Shown: positions 7,459 through 14,707 of the stretch, piece by piece
Layout of the letters: each line of letters begins with the position of its first letter
Numbering within the stretch: position 1 is the stretch's first letter
Source: JAWXCB01 sp034440455
GTDB lineage: Bacteria; Bacteroidota; Bacteroidia; Chitinophagales; CAIOSU01
Assembly (NCBI GenBank): GCA_034440455.1
Contig: JAWXCB010000008.1
Span: forward strand, 87,736 to 151,735
Length of the DNA: 64,000 nucleotides
Direction of reading: 5' to 3'
Notes under the pieces: model-generated
What the model was told of the DNA's origin: nothing
What the model saw: the letters and a program-made list of their open reading frames with translations, nothing else
Database searches by the model: none
Made by a program: the position numbers and the translations under genes

Positions 7459-7941
7459 ATGGTACTTACAACTAAAGAAGATATTCTTGAAGCGCTTCAC
7501 AAAGTGAAAGACCCCGAAATCCCTGTCATCTCGGTGGTGGATTTGGGGATTATCACTGATGTAAAAGTGGATGGAAATTCTGCGCGCGTGACGATGGCTC
7601 CAACCTTTGTGGGCTGCCCTGCGGTTGACTACATGCGCGCGCAAATCAAAAAGAAAGTAGAGGAACTTGGTTTTGAAAAAGTGGAAGTGATTGTTGACCG
7701 CGAATATAAATGGAGCACCAACGACATCTCGGAAAAAGGAAAACAACTGCTGAAAGATTTTCGACTTGCGCCACCGCCAAACATTACAGGCGAGTTAGAC
7801 CTGAGTAATTTACAGGCAGCCTGTCCGCACTGTGGCAGCAAAAACACTACACTCAATTCGCCTTTCGGCTCCACGCTGTGCCGCGCGATGTATCTGTGTA
7901 AGGATTGTAAACTTTCGTTTGAGCAGTTTAAGCCGAAGTGA
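7459..7941 (+). CDS. paaD: PaaD, MIP18/DUF59-type maturation protein of the phenylacetyl-CoA epoxidase
   Basis: PaaD is needed for maturation of the phenylacetyl-CoA epoxidase, probably in iron-sulfur or metal assembly. The 160-residue product starts with a DUF59 domain (VKDPEIPVISVVDLGI; C53 in PTFVGCPA) and ends with a zinc-ribbon-like pair CPHC (122-125) and CKDC (147-150), as in full-length PaaD. No paaE reductase gene follows here, so electrons must come from a reductase encoded elsewhere. Its stop lies 2 bp from the end of the convergent broken gene. Confidence 0.95.
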   Translation: MVLTTKEDILEALHKVKDPEIPVISVVDLGIITDVKVDGNSARVTMAPTFVGCPAVDYMRAQIKKKVEELGFEKVEVIVDREYKWSTNDISEKGKQLLKDFRLAPPPNITGELDLSNLQAACPHCGSKNTTLNSPFGSTLCRAMYLCKDCKLSFEQFKPK

Positions 7942-7943
7942 TT

Positions 7944-8567
7944 TTACACCGCCATGCTGCTCGCCACTTGCGATGCCCCCGACATCTCGCTGCCGCGCAC
8001 TGAGAAAATTCTAAAACTGTAAATCGTTCCCAGCTTAAAACCAGAGAGGATAATCTTCGATTTGGTGGTAACGCCTCCGAAACGTCAGGTGGGTGATTCA
8101 ATAATACTTTGGTCGGTAAACTCCACGAGATAGCTCATTCCTTTTGCGCCCTTCCAGCGCAGCTTCAATTGCCCCGACTTTCCTTTGATAAACGATAGCT
8201 TCGGATTCGTGGGCGGCACTAATAGCGCAACGGGGCGCGGCTCAATTATTTTCCATCCGCCTTTTTCAAGCGCGATTTTATCACCGCTTGTCACATTCAC
8301 TGCATAACTTGAAAGCAGCTTCAACAGGTTTTCGAGAATCGTTTTTTTCTCTTGTCGTTTTCCCACCATCAGCCCGTCTCTTCGGGAAGCATTGCTAATG
8401 CTTTGGCGCAGTTCCGCCAGCGCGTTGCCCACAATTGATAAAGATGGATTTGGCGCGGGGTAGATGCCCGGCTCTGCCGCCATTTTCGACAGAGTTTCTT
8501 CCGCACTTTCCGCCACTTCACTCGCGTTCATGCGGCTATAACCAAAACTGATGCGCACAATGCTCAT
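7944..8567 (-). pseudogene. Fibronectin type III-like protein, interrupted by one in-frame TGA
   Basis: The minus-strand frame from ATG 8567 stops at TGA 8085-8087 after 160 codons, but the same frame continues without any shift to TAA at 7944-7946. The continuation reads RFGGVTTKSKIILSG and TIYSFRIFSVRGSE, which is the second half of the fibronectin type III sandwich begun before the stop (LKLRWKGAKGMSYLVEF). Full length would be 207 codons. The stop is one base from TGG or CGA, so a recent nonsense mutation, a sequencing error, or readthrough would each explain it. The N-terminal half (KMAAEPGIYPAPNPSL, RRDGLMVGKR) resembles short Bacteroidota proteins of unknown role. A 20-bp-period array lies upstream. 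Confidence 0.7.
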
Positions 8568-8590
8568 AGGTTGTGTTTAAATAAATGGGT

Positions 8591-8850
8591 TTACGGAAAA
8601 CAAAGAAAAATTATTTCGGAATAATTTTCCTTGTGCTGAAAAAACAAAAATTCTCTTCGACATTTTTGAATAGCGGAGAGCAAATTTTATTCATCCGCAA
8701 CATTATTTAATCATGTGTAACAGTTGAAAATTGTTCTGAACTAATTTGAAATGCGCGGAACAAATCTGGTTTGTTGTGAGCAATCTTTAATTGTTCTGGA
8801 CAATTTTAGATTGCGCGGGAGATTTGGGGATTGTGCGGGAGGAATAGATT
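8591..8850. repeat. Degenerate tandem array, period exactly 20 bp, about 13 units
   Basis: Units begin at 8591, 8611, 8631 and so on to 8831, always 20 bp apart with no slippage. A rough consensus on the plus strand is TTnTnCGGAACAATTTTnnA; typical members are 8791-8810 (TTGTTCTGGACAATTTTAGA) and 8731-8750. A weaker unit may precede at 8571. Individual units are diverged, yet the register is kept. The period is not a multiple of 3, so it is not coding. The array lies directly upstream of the broken fibronectin-like gene. The rest of the gap, 8851-9027, holds the inverted repeat at 8875-8923. Confidence 0.75.
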
Positions 8851-8874
8851 AATCGAATCAGAATTCATACAGTG

Positions 8875-8923
8875 GTTAATCAAGAAATATCTGTTGTTGA
8901 TAGATTTTCGTCAGTTGATTAAC
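8875..8923. repeat. 9-bp perfect inverted repeat GTTAATCAA/TTGATTAAC
   Basis: Arms lie at 8875-8883 and 8915-8923, with a 31-nt interval. A further GTTAATC is at 8934-8940. It sits in the divergent-free gap between the 20-bp array and the acyltransferase end. Function unknown; it could be an operator for the fibronectin-like gene. Confidence 0.45.
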
Positions 8924-9027
8924 AAGGAGGGTTGTTAATCGGAGAGGGAGGTTTTTAACTAAGAAATAGGGAATGTTGGTTCAGAAGCATTCGCCTCTTA
9001 GAGAAACTTTTTCTGGGTATTAAGAAT

Positions 9028-9666
9028 TTACCCGAGCAGTATAGTAAGTTCAGAAGAGGATTCCTCTATATTGCTTTCACTTACAGCTACGGGCTTTTCA
9101 TACACCACCCGTATCCTCGAAAACGGCAGCGGCACTTTCTTTTTATCCCAAGCGCCCAAGCGGAAGTAGTGCGTCAATTCAAAGCGAATCGGCACAATCG
9201 GAATGCCTGAATGTTTGCTCATTTGCAACACGCCCTGCTTTAAAATGTATGGAGGCCCTGCCGGACCATCAGGATTAATCATGGTGTTGTAACCTTGTTT
9301 CAAATGCTCCACCACTTGTAGCATTGCATCCCTGCCACCATGCCCGCTGGAGCCGAGAAACAATTTTTTCATCCCCATCCAACTGAGAATAATATGAATC
9401 GGCTTCATAAACCACAGCGGGTGGTTAATCCACGCATAAGGCTCGCGATAGCGGATATATACCGCGAAATAAGGTAGCAGGTTTTCATGCCATGTTGCAT
9501 AGATATGGTTCTTGTGAGGCGCGGGATGTTCTTCGCCTTCTTTCTCAATGCGGCAAGTGAGAAAAATCAGCAGTTGTATCGAATAGAGAAGCGCAGCGGC
9601 TGTATAAGAATAGAGAAGAAAGAATGGCTTTAGAAAAAATGGGATATTATCAACGCGGTAGGGCAT
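9028..9666 (-). CDS. DUF374 lysophospholipid acyltransferase family protein
   Basis: A 212-residue protein of the DUF374 group within the glycerolipid/lipid A acyltransferase superfamily. It has an N-terminal hydrophobic segment (FFLLYSYTAAALLYSIQLL) that would anchor it to the inner membrane, the catalytic-block variant TWHENLLPYF, GSSGHGGRD, and the conserved NPDGPAGPPYILKQGV. The substrate is not determined. The ATG lies 5 bp after the toxin stop, so it is probably co-transcribed with the toxin-antitoxin pair; this may be accidental. Confidence 0.88.
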   Translation of the reverse strand: MPYRVDNIPFFLKPFFLLYSYTAAALLYSIQLLIFLTCRIEKEGEEHPAPHKNHIYATWHENLLPYFAVYIRYREPYAWINHPLWFMKPIHIILSWMGMKKLFLGSSGHGGRDAMLQVVEHLKQGYNTMINPDGPAGPPYILKQGVLQMSKHSGIPIVPIRFELTHYFRLGAWDKKKVPLPFSRIRVVYEKPVAVSESNIEESSSELTILLG

Positions 9667-9671
9667 TGGTG

Positions 9672-9932
9672 TCAGAGGTTCACATTTTTCCTGTCACCGA
9701 TTTTGCGAACCTCAATAACTTTCACAGAATCCTCAATGCTATAGATGACGCGATAATTTCCAACACGAATCCGCCAGAGGTATTCTTTCTCGCCTTTTAA
9801 TTTTTTACAACCGACAGGACACGGGTTATCGGATAAGTCGCTGATAGCCGCGCTGATTTTACGGGTTTCATTTGCAGGCAATCGCTCCAATTCTTTCAGC
9901 GCCTGCTTGCTAATGCGGATAGCATAGCTCAT
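9672..9932 (-). CDS. RelE/ParE-family toxin of a type II toxin-antitoxin pair
   Basis: The product MSYAIRISKQALKELERL onward has the RelE/ParE fold signature: the helix ALKELERLP, LKGEKEYLWRIRVGNYRVIYSI and the last strand VIEVRKIGDR. I chose the ATG at 9932 (86 residues) rather than an upstream in-frame start because it overlaps the antitoxin stop in an ATGA arrangement, typical of these modules. RelE members cleave mRNA on the ribosome and ParE members poison gyrase; the sequence looks closer to RelE. Confidence 0.9.
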   Translation of the reverse strand: MSYAIRISKQALKELERLPANETRKISAAISDLSDNPCPVGCKKLKGEKEYLWRIRVGNYRVIYSIEDSVKVIEVRKIGDRKNVNL

Positions 9933-10123
9933 AATTTGCCTTTTTTCTTCAGGCGTTTTTTTGCTTCTTCCCAACTGAGCATCTCGTCTCCTTTCCGCGA
10001 TTCTGCAACAAGCACATCAATGAATTCGTGAATTTCCTCTTCATTTTTTTGAATCGCATCCAAAGCAATTACAACTGCTTTTTTCTTGTTGTTCTCGTCA
10101 GTGATGTAAGAAATGCCCTTCAT
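9929..10123 (-). CDS. Antitoxin of the RelE-type pair
   Basis: A 64-residue acidic protein directly upstream of the toxin with a 4-bp ATGA overlap. It contains KAVVIALDAIQKNEEEIHEFIDVLVAES-type helices and ends in a basic KKRLKKKGKL tail. The short size, the coupling and the order antitoxin-toxin support the call. No clear DNA-binding fold can be named from the sequence. Confidence 0.82.
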   Translation of the reverse strand: MKGISYITDENNKKKAVVIALDAIQKNEEEIHEFIDVLVAESRKGDEMLSWEEAKKRLKKKGKL

Positions 10124-10157
10124 GATTTTACTTTTTACAAAAGTAGGATTTAAAGAT

Positions 10158-11813
10158 TCACTTGAACATCACCACAGCATGATACTCCTGCATGAATTCA
10201 GCATGGTTGCGTTGCTTCTGCTCTTCATTCCATCCGAACAACACTCCTGCTTTTTCTTTCAGGAATTGATATTCCTGCTCCACCACTTCGCGCTCGAAAT
10301 AAAGTTTGCCGGTGCGCCTGATAAAAAAATCACTGAGGTTGGTTACGGCTTCTTCCGCAATGCAATAATCTAATTCTGCAAGTAGCAATGCTTTATTGCT
10401 AAATCCGGTTGGCTGTTCTTTCACAGCTTTGATAATTTTTTCACAAGCCGTTCCGTAGCGGTGAATCAAATTGAAAATATCTTTCGTGGTGATGTCGGAA
10501 GGCTGCGTCATTTTTTCTATTTTCTCGGCAAAGCCCGCAATGGAATATTCATCTTTAAAATCACCGCCACCAAGAATGATTTTATCAGTGAAGCAGCGCT
10601 TGAACTCAAGACCTTCATCGCTGGCAATCTGGTAAGCAGCAGTATCCACCGCGCGTTCCGCCATTTTACGAAAACCGGTGAGCTTGCCGCCCGCCATAGA
10701 AATTAGTCCCGAAGGAGAAATAAAAATTTCATCCTTGCGTGAAAGCTCCGAAGGGTCTTTGCCTTCTTCATGAATCAGCGGACGCAAGCCCGCCCATGAA
10801 GAGGTAATATCTTTTTTCGTGAGTTCTACGGTGGGAAACATCGAGTTCACGGCAGCAAGCAGATACGCAACATCTTCTTTTGCCGTGACGGGATTTTCAA
10901 TGTCGCCATCGTAGTTGGTGTCGGTAGTGCCGATGTAGGTAATCTCTCCGCGCGGTATCACAAAAATCATTCTGCCGTCAGCGACATCGAAATACGCTGA
11001 CTGTCGCACGGGCAATTTTTCATAAGGCACCACAAGATGCACACCTTTGGTGAGATGCAGAGTTTTTCCTTTCAGCGAATTGTCTTTTCTGCGCAACGCA
11101 TCCACCCACGGACCGGCAGCATTAATCACCTTCTTCGCGCGAATACTGAATTTCTTTTTGTTGATAATATCTGTGACATCCGCTCCCGAAACTTTTCCTT
11201 CAGCATATAACAGGTCATCCACTTCTGTATAGTTAATACAGCGCGCACCATAGTGCGCAGCGGTTTTCAGTACTTCCAGCACAAGCCGCGCATCATCCGT
11301 TCGATACTCTTTATAGATAGCTCCGCCTTTTATATTGTCACTCCTGAGCAGCGGTTCTTTTTTAAGCGTAGCATATTTTGAAAGCATGTCCTTCCACTCG
11401 CTGAAACGCACGCCCGCAAGCCAGTCATACACCGACAAGCCGATGGCGGTACTCGTTCTGCCGAGAGAGCCATTTTCGACAATGGGCAACAGCATGTTTT
11501 CAGAAACAACAACGTGTGGCGCGTTGCGATGCAGGATAGCGCGCTCGCGTCCCACTTCTTTTACCAATGCAATTTCAAATTGCTTGAGGTAGCGCAACCC
11601 GCCATGAATCAGCTTGGTGGATTTACTGCTCGTGCCGGAAGCGAAATCTTTTTTCTCCACAAGCGCGACTTTCATGCCGCGTGAAGCCGCATCCAGCGCA
11701 ATGCCTGCGCCCGTGATGCCGCCCCCGATAACGAGCAGGTCGAAGCCCTGCTTGCTGAGTTGCTCAATGGTAGAATCGCGTTGAAAAGTGGAAAGAATCT
11801 GTTTGTTTACCAC
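10158..11813 (-). CDS. glpD: Aerobic glycerol-3-phosphate dehydrogenase
   Basis: GlpD oxidises sn-glycerol 3-phosphate to dihydroxyacetone phosphate with FAD and passes electrons to quinone at the inner membrane. The N-terminal FAD motif is LLVIGGGITGAGIALDAASRG and is followed by SGTSSKSTKLIHGGLRYL. The C-terminal GlpD cap domain is present. I start it at GTG 11813 (551 residues). An upstream extension to 11960 would translate a dispersed repeat (WFDFAHHDK), so it is not part of the protein. The stop of the GIY-YIG gene is 2 bp upstream of this GTG, which makes co-transcription likely. Confidence 0.95.
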   Translation of the reverse strand: MVNKQILSTFQRDSTIEQLSKQGFDLLVIGGGITGAGIALDAASRGMKVALVEKKDFASGTSSKSTKLIHGGLRYLKQFEIALVKEVGRERAILHRNAPHVVVSENMLLPIVENGSLGRTSTAIGLSVYDWLAGVRFSEWKDMLSKYATLKKEPLLRSDNIKGGAIYKEYRTDDARLVLEVLKTAAHYGARCINYTEVDDLLYAEGKVSGADVTDIINKKKFSIRAKKVINAAGPWVDALRRKDNSLKGKTLHLTKGVHLVVPYEKLPVRQSAYFDVADGRMIFVIPRGEITYIGTTDTNYDGDIENPVTAKEDVAYLLAAVNSMFPTVELTKKDITSSWAGLRPLIHEEGKDPSELSRKDEIFISPSGLISMAGGKLTGFRKMAERAVDTAAYQIASDEGLEFKRCFTDKIILGGGDFKDEYSIAGFAEKIEKMTQPSDITTKDIFNLIHRYGTACEKIIKAVKEQPTGFSNKALLLAELDYCIAEEAVTNLSDFFIRRTGKLYFEREVVEQEYQFLKEKAGVLFGWNEEQKQRNHAEFMQEYHAVVMFK

Positions 11814-11815
11814 AA

Positions 11816-12208
11816 TTAAAATTGGTTTCGATGCTCTGTATTTGTCATGGTGAGCGAAGTCGAACCATGTCTTTTTGAGGAAGCGTTTATTTTGTTTTTT
11901 GAATAATACTTGTGGGATGTAAAATTCTTGCAGACTGCCAATTCTTTTAATCTCGACCAATTCCGCTGAATCAACGCTTCTTTCTTTTTTCTTGTCCAGC
12001 CTTTGATTTGTTTTTCTAATTCAATTGCTTCGTTCGGATTATTCAGCATTTCACAAAAAACCAATTCAACAGGTCTTCGATGATAGATGTAGGCGTTTTC
12101 ATCTTCACCGGAATTATGTTCGGCAAGTCTTCTTTCAATATCATTTGTTACTCCAGTATAGTAACTCTGGTCGGCACATTTTACGATATAGACATACATC
12201 ACTTTCAT
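11816..12208 (-). CDS. GIY-YIG nuclease superfamily protein bracketed by inverted hairpin repeats
   Basis: A 130-residue single-domain GIY-YIG protein. The core is YVYIVKCADQSYYTGVTNDI (GIY-YIG elements), then RRLAEHNSGE with the conserved arginine, and the glutamate in NEAIELEKQIKGW. It resembles the UPF0213/YhbQ group. Translation could instead start at ATG 12199 (MYVYIVK). The last residues (KRHGSTSLTMTN) are encoded by a GTC-hairpin repeat at 11844-11869. A second inverted copy lies 24 bp upstream of the start. This bracketed layout resembles REP elements around a RAYT gene. A role in mobilising the repeats is a hypothesis only. Confidence 0.88.
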   Translation of the reverse strand: MKVMYVYIVKCADQSYYTGVTNDIERRLAEHNSGEDENAYIYHRRPVELVFCEMLNNPNEAIELEKQIKGWTRKKKEALIQRNWSRLKELAVCKNFTSHKYYSKNKINASSKRHGSTSLTMTNTEHRNQF

Positions 12209-12257
12209 AAAAAAGTATTACTTCTTGCGGACAGCCTTCGACTTCGCTCAGGCTGAC
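11844..12257. mobile_element. Candidate REP-like unit: GIY-YIG gene between inverted GTC-hairpin repeats
   Basis: Left end, plus strand 11844-11869: GTC, stem ATGGT, loop GAGCGAAGTCGA, stem ACCAT, G. Right end, minus strand 12257-12232: GTC, stem AGCCT, the same loop, stem AGGCT, G. The two ends are inverted, GTC is outermost on both sides, and the only gene between them is the GIY-YIG gene. No target-site duplication could be confirmed by eye. The same inverted pairing occurs without a gene at 7366-7436. Mobility is inferred, not shown. Confidence 0.45.
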
Positions 12258-12320
12258 AAAAAACTGATTGCAAATTCAGAACGTATAATTGTAAGATTGA
12301 GATAAGTGAAGTTTCGAGCG

Positions 12321-12328
12321 CAAAAGTA
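12321..12328 (-). promoter_or_regulatory. Bacteroidota -7 element TACTTTTG
   Basis: The minus strand reads TACTTTTG from 12328 to 12321, an exact TAnnTTTG match, just after the oxidoreductase gene and about 113 bp upstream of the GIY-YIG start. A clear -33 TTTG at the usual distance is not present. Confidence 0.4.
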
Positions 12329-12331
12329 ATT

Positions 12332-13354
12332 CTACCACTTCACAATCACCTTCCCTACTGACTTTCTTGATTCTAAAAACTCATGCGCTTCGGCAAGTTG
12401 ATTGGTGGTGTACACTGCTCCGGTGTGTGGTTTTACTATTCCTTGTCCGTGCAGCTTCACCACGTTTTGCAGGCAGCGTTGCAGAATATCCTGTTTATCA
12501 TCCGCAATGCGCAGCATGTTAATGCCGATGAGCGCTTTGGTTTGCATGATAAGCACAGGTGGAAACAGCAAACCGAAACCCCACGCGAGTTTGAGATTTG
12601 CAAGCAGTTTGTTGCTTTCATCCATCGCTTCGGCTGCGCCATAGCACACTAACCTTCCGCCCGTTCCCAATAGCGCGAGACCATCACGCATTGTTTTTCC
12701 CCCGATAGAATTAAAGATTACATCCGGTCTTTTCCCGTTCATGATTTTTTTCACAGCCTGATGCAAATCTTCTTTACGGTAATTAATCGGGTAATCTACT
12801 CCAAGTTTTCGCAGGTAATCCAATTTTTCATCTGAGCCTGCTCCGCCATAAATAATACACTTCCTGTTTTTGGCAAGTTGGATTAATGCAGTTCCCACAC
12901 CACCCGCTGCGGCTTGTATCACAACATGGTCGCCTTCATTCAGGCGCACCATCTCTTCGGCTGCATAATAAGCAGTACAATATTGCGTGGCAAGCGCGGC
13001 TGCTTCGCCTGCTTCCATATTTTCGGAAATCGGCACAACGCCTTTCGCATCTGATGCAACTTGTGTGGCATATCCGCCAAAGCGCGTGAACGCAACCACA
13101 CGCTGTCCGATTTGCAGATGCGTTACATTGCTTCCAAGTTTTGAAATATTACCGACAGCATCATAGCCGATTACGCAGGGAAGTGGCGGGCAATCCTGGT
13201 ATTTGCCGGTGCGCGCAACCACGTCTGCGAAGTTCAGTCCGAATGCTTCCACATCAACCACCACTTCATGCGGCTTAGGTTGCAGGTCGGGAAATTCTTT
13301 CAGCGCAAAGGCTTCTTTGGCGGAACCAAAGCGGGTAAGTTGGAATGCTTTCAT
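12332..13354 (-). CDS. Medium-chain zinc-independent alcohol dehydrogenase/quinone oxidoreductase family protein (VAT-1 like)
   Basis: A 340-residue MDR-superfamily oxidoreductase: GroES-like N-terminal domain (FGLNFADVVARTGKYQ, PCVIGYDAVGNISKLG) and a Rossmann domain with VVIQAAAGGVGTALIQLA for NADPH. The cysteine cluster of zinc-dependent alcohol dehydrogenases is missing, as in quinone oxidoreductases and VAT-1. The substrate is unknown. It lies 14 bp downstream of the arginine deiminase gene, so the two may be co-transcribed. Confidence 0.9.
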   Translation of the reverse strand: MKAFQLTRFGSAKEAFALKEFPDLQPKPHEVVVDVEAFGLNFADVVARTGKYQDCPPLPCVIGYDAVGNISKLGSNVTHLQIGQRVVAFTRFGGYATQVASDAKGVVPISENMEAGEAAALATQYCTAYYAAEEMVRLNEGDHVVIQAAAGGVGTALIQLAKNRKCIIYGGAGSDEKLDYLRKLGVDYPINYRKEDLHQAVKKIMNGKRPDVIFNSIGGKTMRDGLALLGTGGRLVCYGAAEAMDESNKLLANLKLAWGFGLLFPPVLIMQTKALIGINMLRIADDKQDILQRCLQNVVKLHGQGIVKPHTGAVYTTNQLAEAHEFLESRKSVGKVIVKW

Positions 13355-13368
13355 AATAGGTGGCTTAA

Positions 13369-14604
13369 TTAATATCTCTCAACTGGAAAACTCATGCAAT
13401 GTGGTCCGCCTCGGGCGCGGGAAAGTTCGGTGGAGGGAATGCTGATGATGGTGCGTTCCATTTTGTCGGGCTGGATGATTCCTTTTTGAAATGCTTCAAT
13501 CACAGTTTCGGCATCCACTACGTTGTAGCCTCGTTCTCTGAAAGCCTCATGCGTTTTTGCATTGCGGTTGTAAGCGATGGCAACGCCATCTTTCACGGCA
13601 AGCAGGTTGCATCCGTCTGTCCATTGCTCACGCTCATCAAAGGGCGCTTTGCCCTGTCCGCATAAAATGAATTCCGTTTTGGGATTCATCTTCAGGAAAA
13701 AATCTTTTAAAGAGGGATACGTGATTTCAGCCGAAGATCCTTTTTTGTAATGATACAGCTTCATTTTTTTTTCTTTCATCACCAAGGGCGCAAACACCAC
13801 GTATTCATTTTTACTTGCCTGCGTGAAAATGGTATCAATGTGCATGGAGGCGCGTTTCTTCGGAATATCAATGCGCAGCAGATTTTGAATAACATTCTTT
13901 TTGAACAACACTTCCGCAAGAAAATCCACTGCCTTTGAAGAAGTGCGCGAACTACATCCCACCATGAGCGTTTTGTTGTCATACACCATGATGTCACCGC
14001 CTTCGATTTTTATTTCATCGCCTTCCTGCGTGAGGTCAATCACGCGCTTATTTTCTACAAAATCCTTGAACAGCGGATGATAATTTACGATGGTGCGTGT
14101 GAGAATGCTTTCACGACTACGCGCCTTTTTTCGTGCATGGCAGATAACGATGTGGTCGTTAATGACTGCGCCAATATCGCGGGTGAACACATAGTTTGGA
14201 AGCGGGGAAAATAGTTGCTTGTTGTCCTGTTGCAAAATGCCGGTGAACAAGGTGTAAACCAACTGGTCAGCGGGAAGTTTGCGCAGTTTCTCGCGTGTTT
14301 TATCCGACTCTTTTTCCAGCTTGCATACGGCATCAACGAGTTCTGCTTTTGCCTGCTCATTCAGCAGCACCACTTCCCTGAGCATGTCCTGCGTATCATG
14401 CACATTTTCTTCACCAAGAAACATATTCAGCACCTGCTCGAAAATGAAATGCTCTTCCTGCATCCGTGCGAGAAACACGATGTCATCATACAAAAATTCA
14501 AGCGCCTTACTTGGCGTCACAATTTCAATGCCGTCATCAGGCGCGTGGATAATCACCTTGCGCAGGGGCTTTACTTCCGAATTAACACTTAAAACTTTAG
14601 ACAT
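13369..14604 (-). CDS. arcA: Arginine deiminase
   Basis: Arginine deiminase hydrolyses L-arginine to citrulline and ammonia. The 411-residue product has the full motif set: FTRDIGAVI, KIEGGDIMVY, MHIDTIFT with the catalytic histidine, and the nucleophile C403 in ARGGPHCMSFP. No arcB or arcC gene follows, so ATP yield through the usual arc operon is not supported by this window. A second guanidine-modifying enzyme lies upstream. The gap between them has four tandem CAAATAG repeats. Confidence 0.93.
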   Translation of the reverse strand: MSKVLSVNSEVKPLRKVIIHAPDDGIEIVTPSKALEFLYDDIVFLARMQEEHFIFEQVLNMFLGEENVHDTQDMLREVVLLNEQAKAELVDAVCKLEKESDKTREKLRKLPADQLVYTLFTGILQQDNKQLFSPLPNYVFTRDIGAVINDHIVICHARKKARSRESILTRTIVNYHPLFKDFVENKRVIDLTQEGDEIKIEGGDIMVYDNKTLMVGCSSRTSSKAVDFLAEVLFKKNVIQNLLRIDIPKKRASMHIDTIFTQASKNEYVVFAPLVMKEKKMKLYHYKKGSSAEITYPSLKDFFLKMNPKTEFILCGQGKAPFDEREQWTDGCNLLAVKDGVAIAYNRNAKTHEAFRERGYNVVDAETVIEAFQKGIIQPDKMERTIISIPSTELSRARGGPHCMSFPVERY

Positions 14605-14641
14605 ACAATTTCATCATGTAGAATAACCAAAAATCAAATTT

Positions 14642-14669
14642 CAAATAGCAAATAGCAAATAGCAAATAG
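14642..14669. repeat. Four tandem copies of CAAATAG
   Basis: Perfect 7-bp units start at 14642, 14649, 14656 and 14663, upstream of arcA on its minus strand, where they read CTATTTG. The related words ATTTG and TTATTTG follow to 14702. Such arrays can change copy number by slippage. Confidence 0.85.
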
Positions 14670-14707
14670 AAATTCGATTTTAGATTTGTTATTTGAAAAT
14701 TTGCAAT

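Noticed and set aside
8591..8850. CRISPR array
   Set aside because: Repeats are adjacent, without spacers, and too diverged for a CRISPR; no cas gene is nearby.
11814..11960. N-terminal extension of GlpD
   Set aside because: It is a translation of the GTC-hairpin repeat and of the antisense of the GIY-YIG gene. The FAD motif is at the normal distance from GTG 11813.
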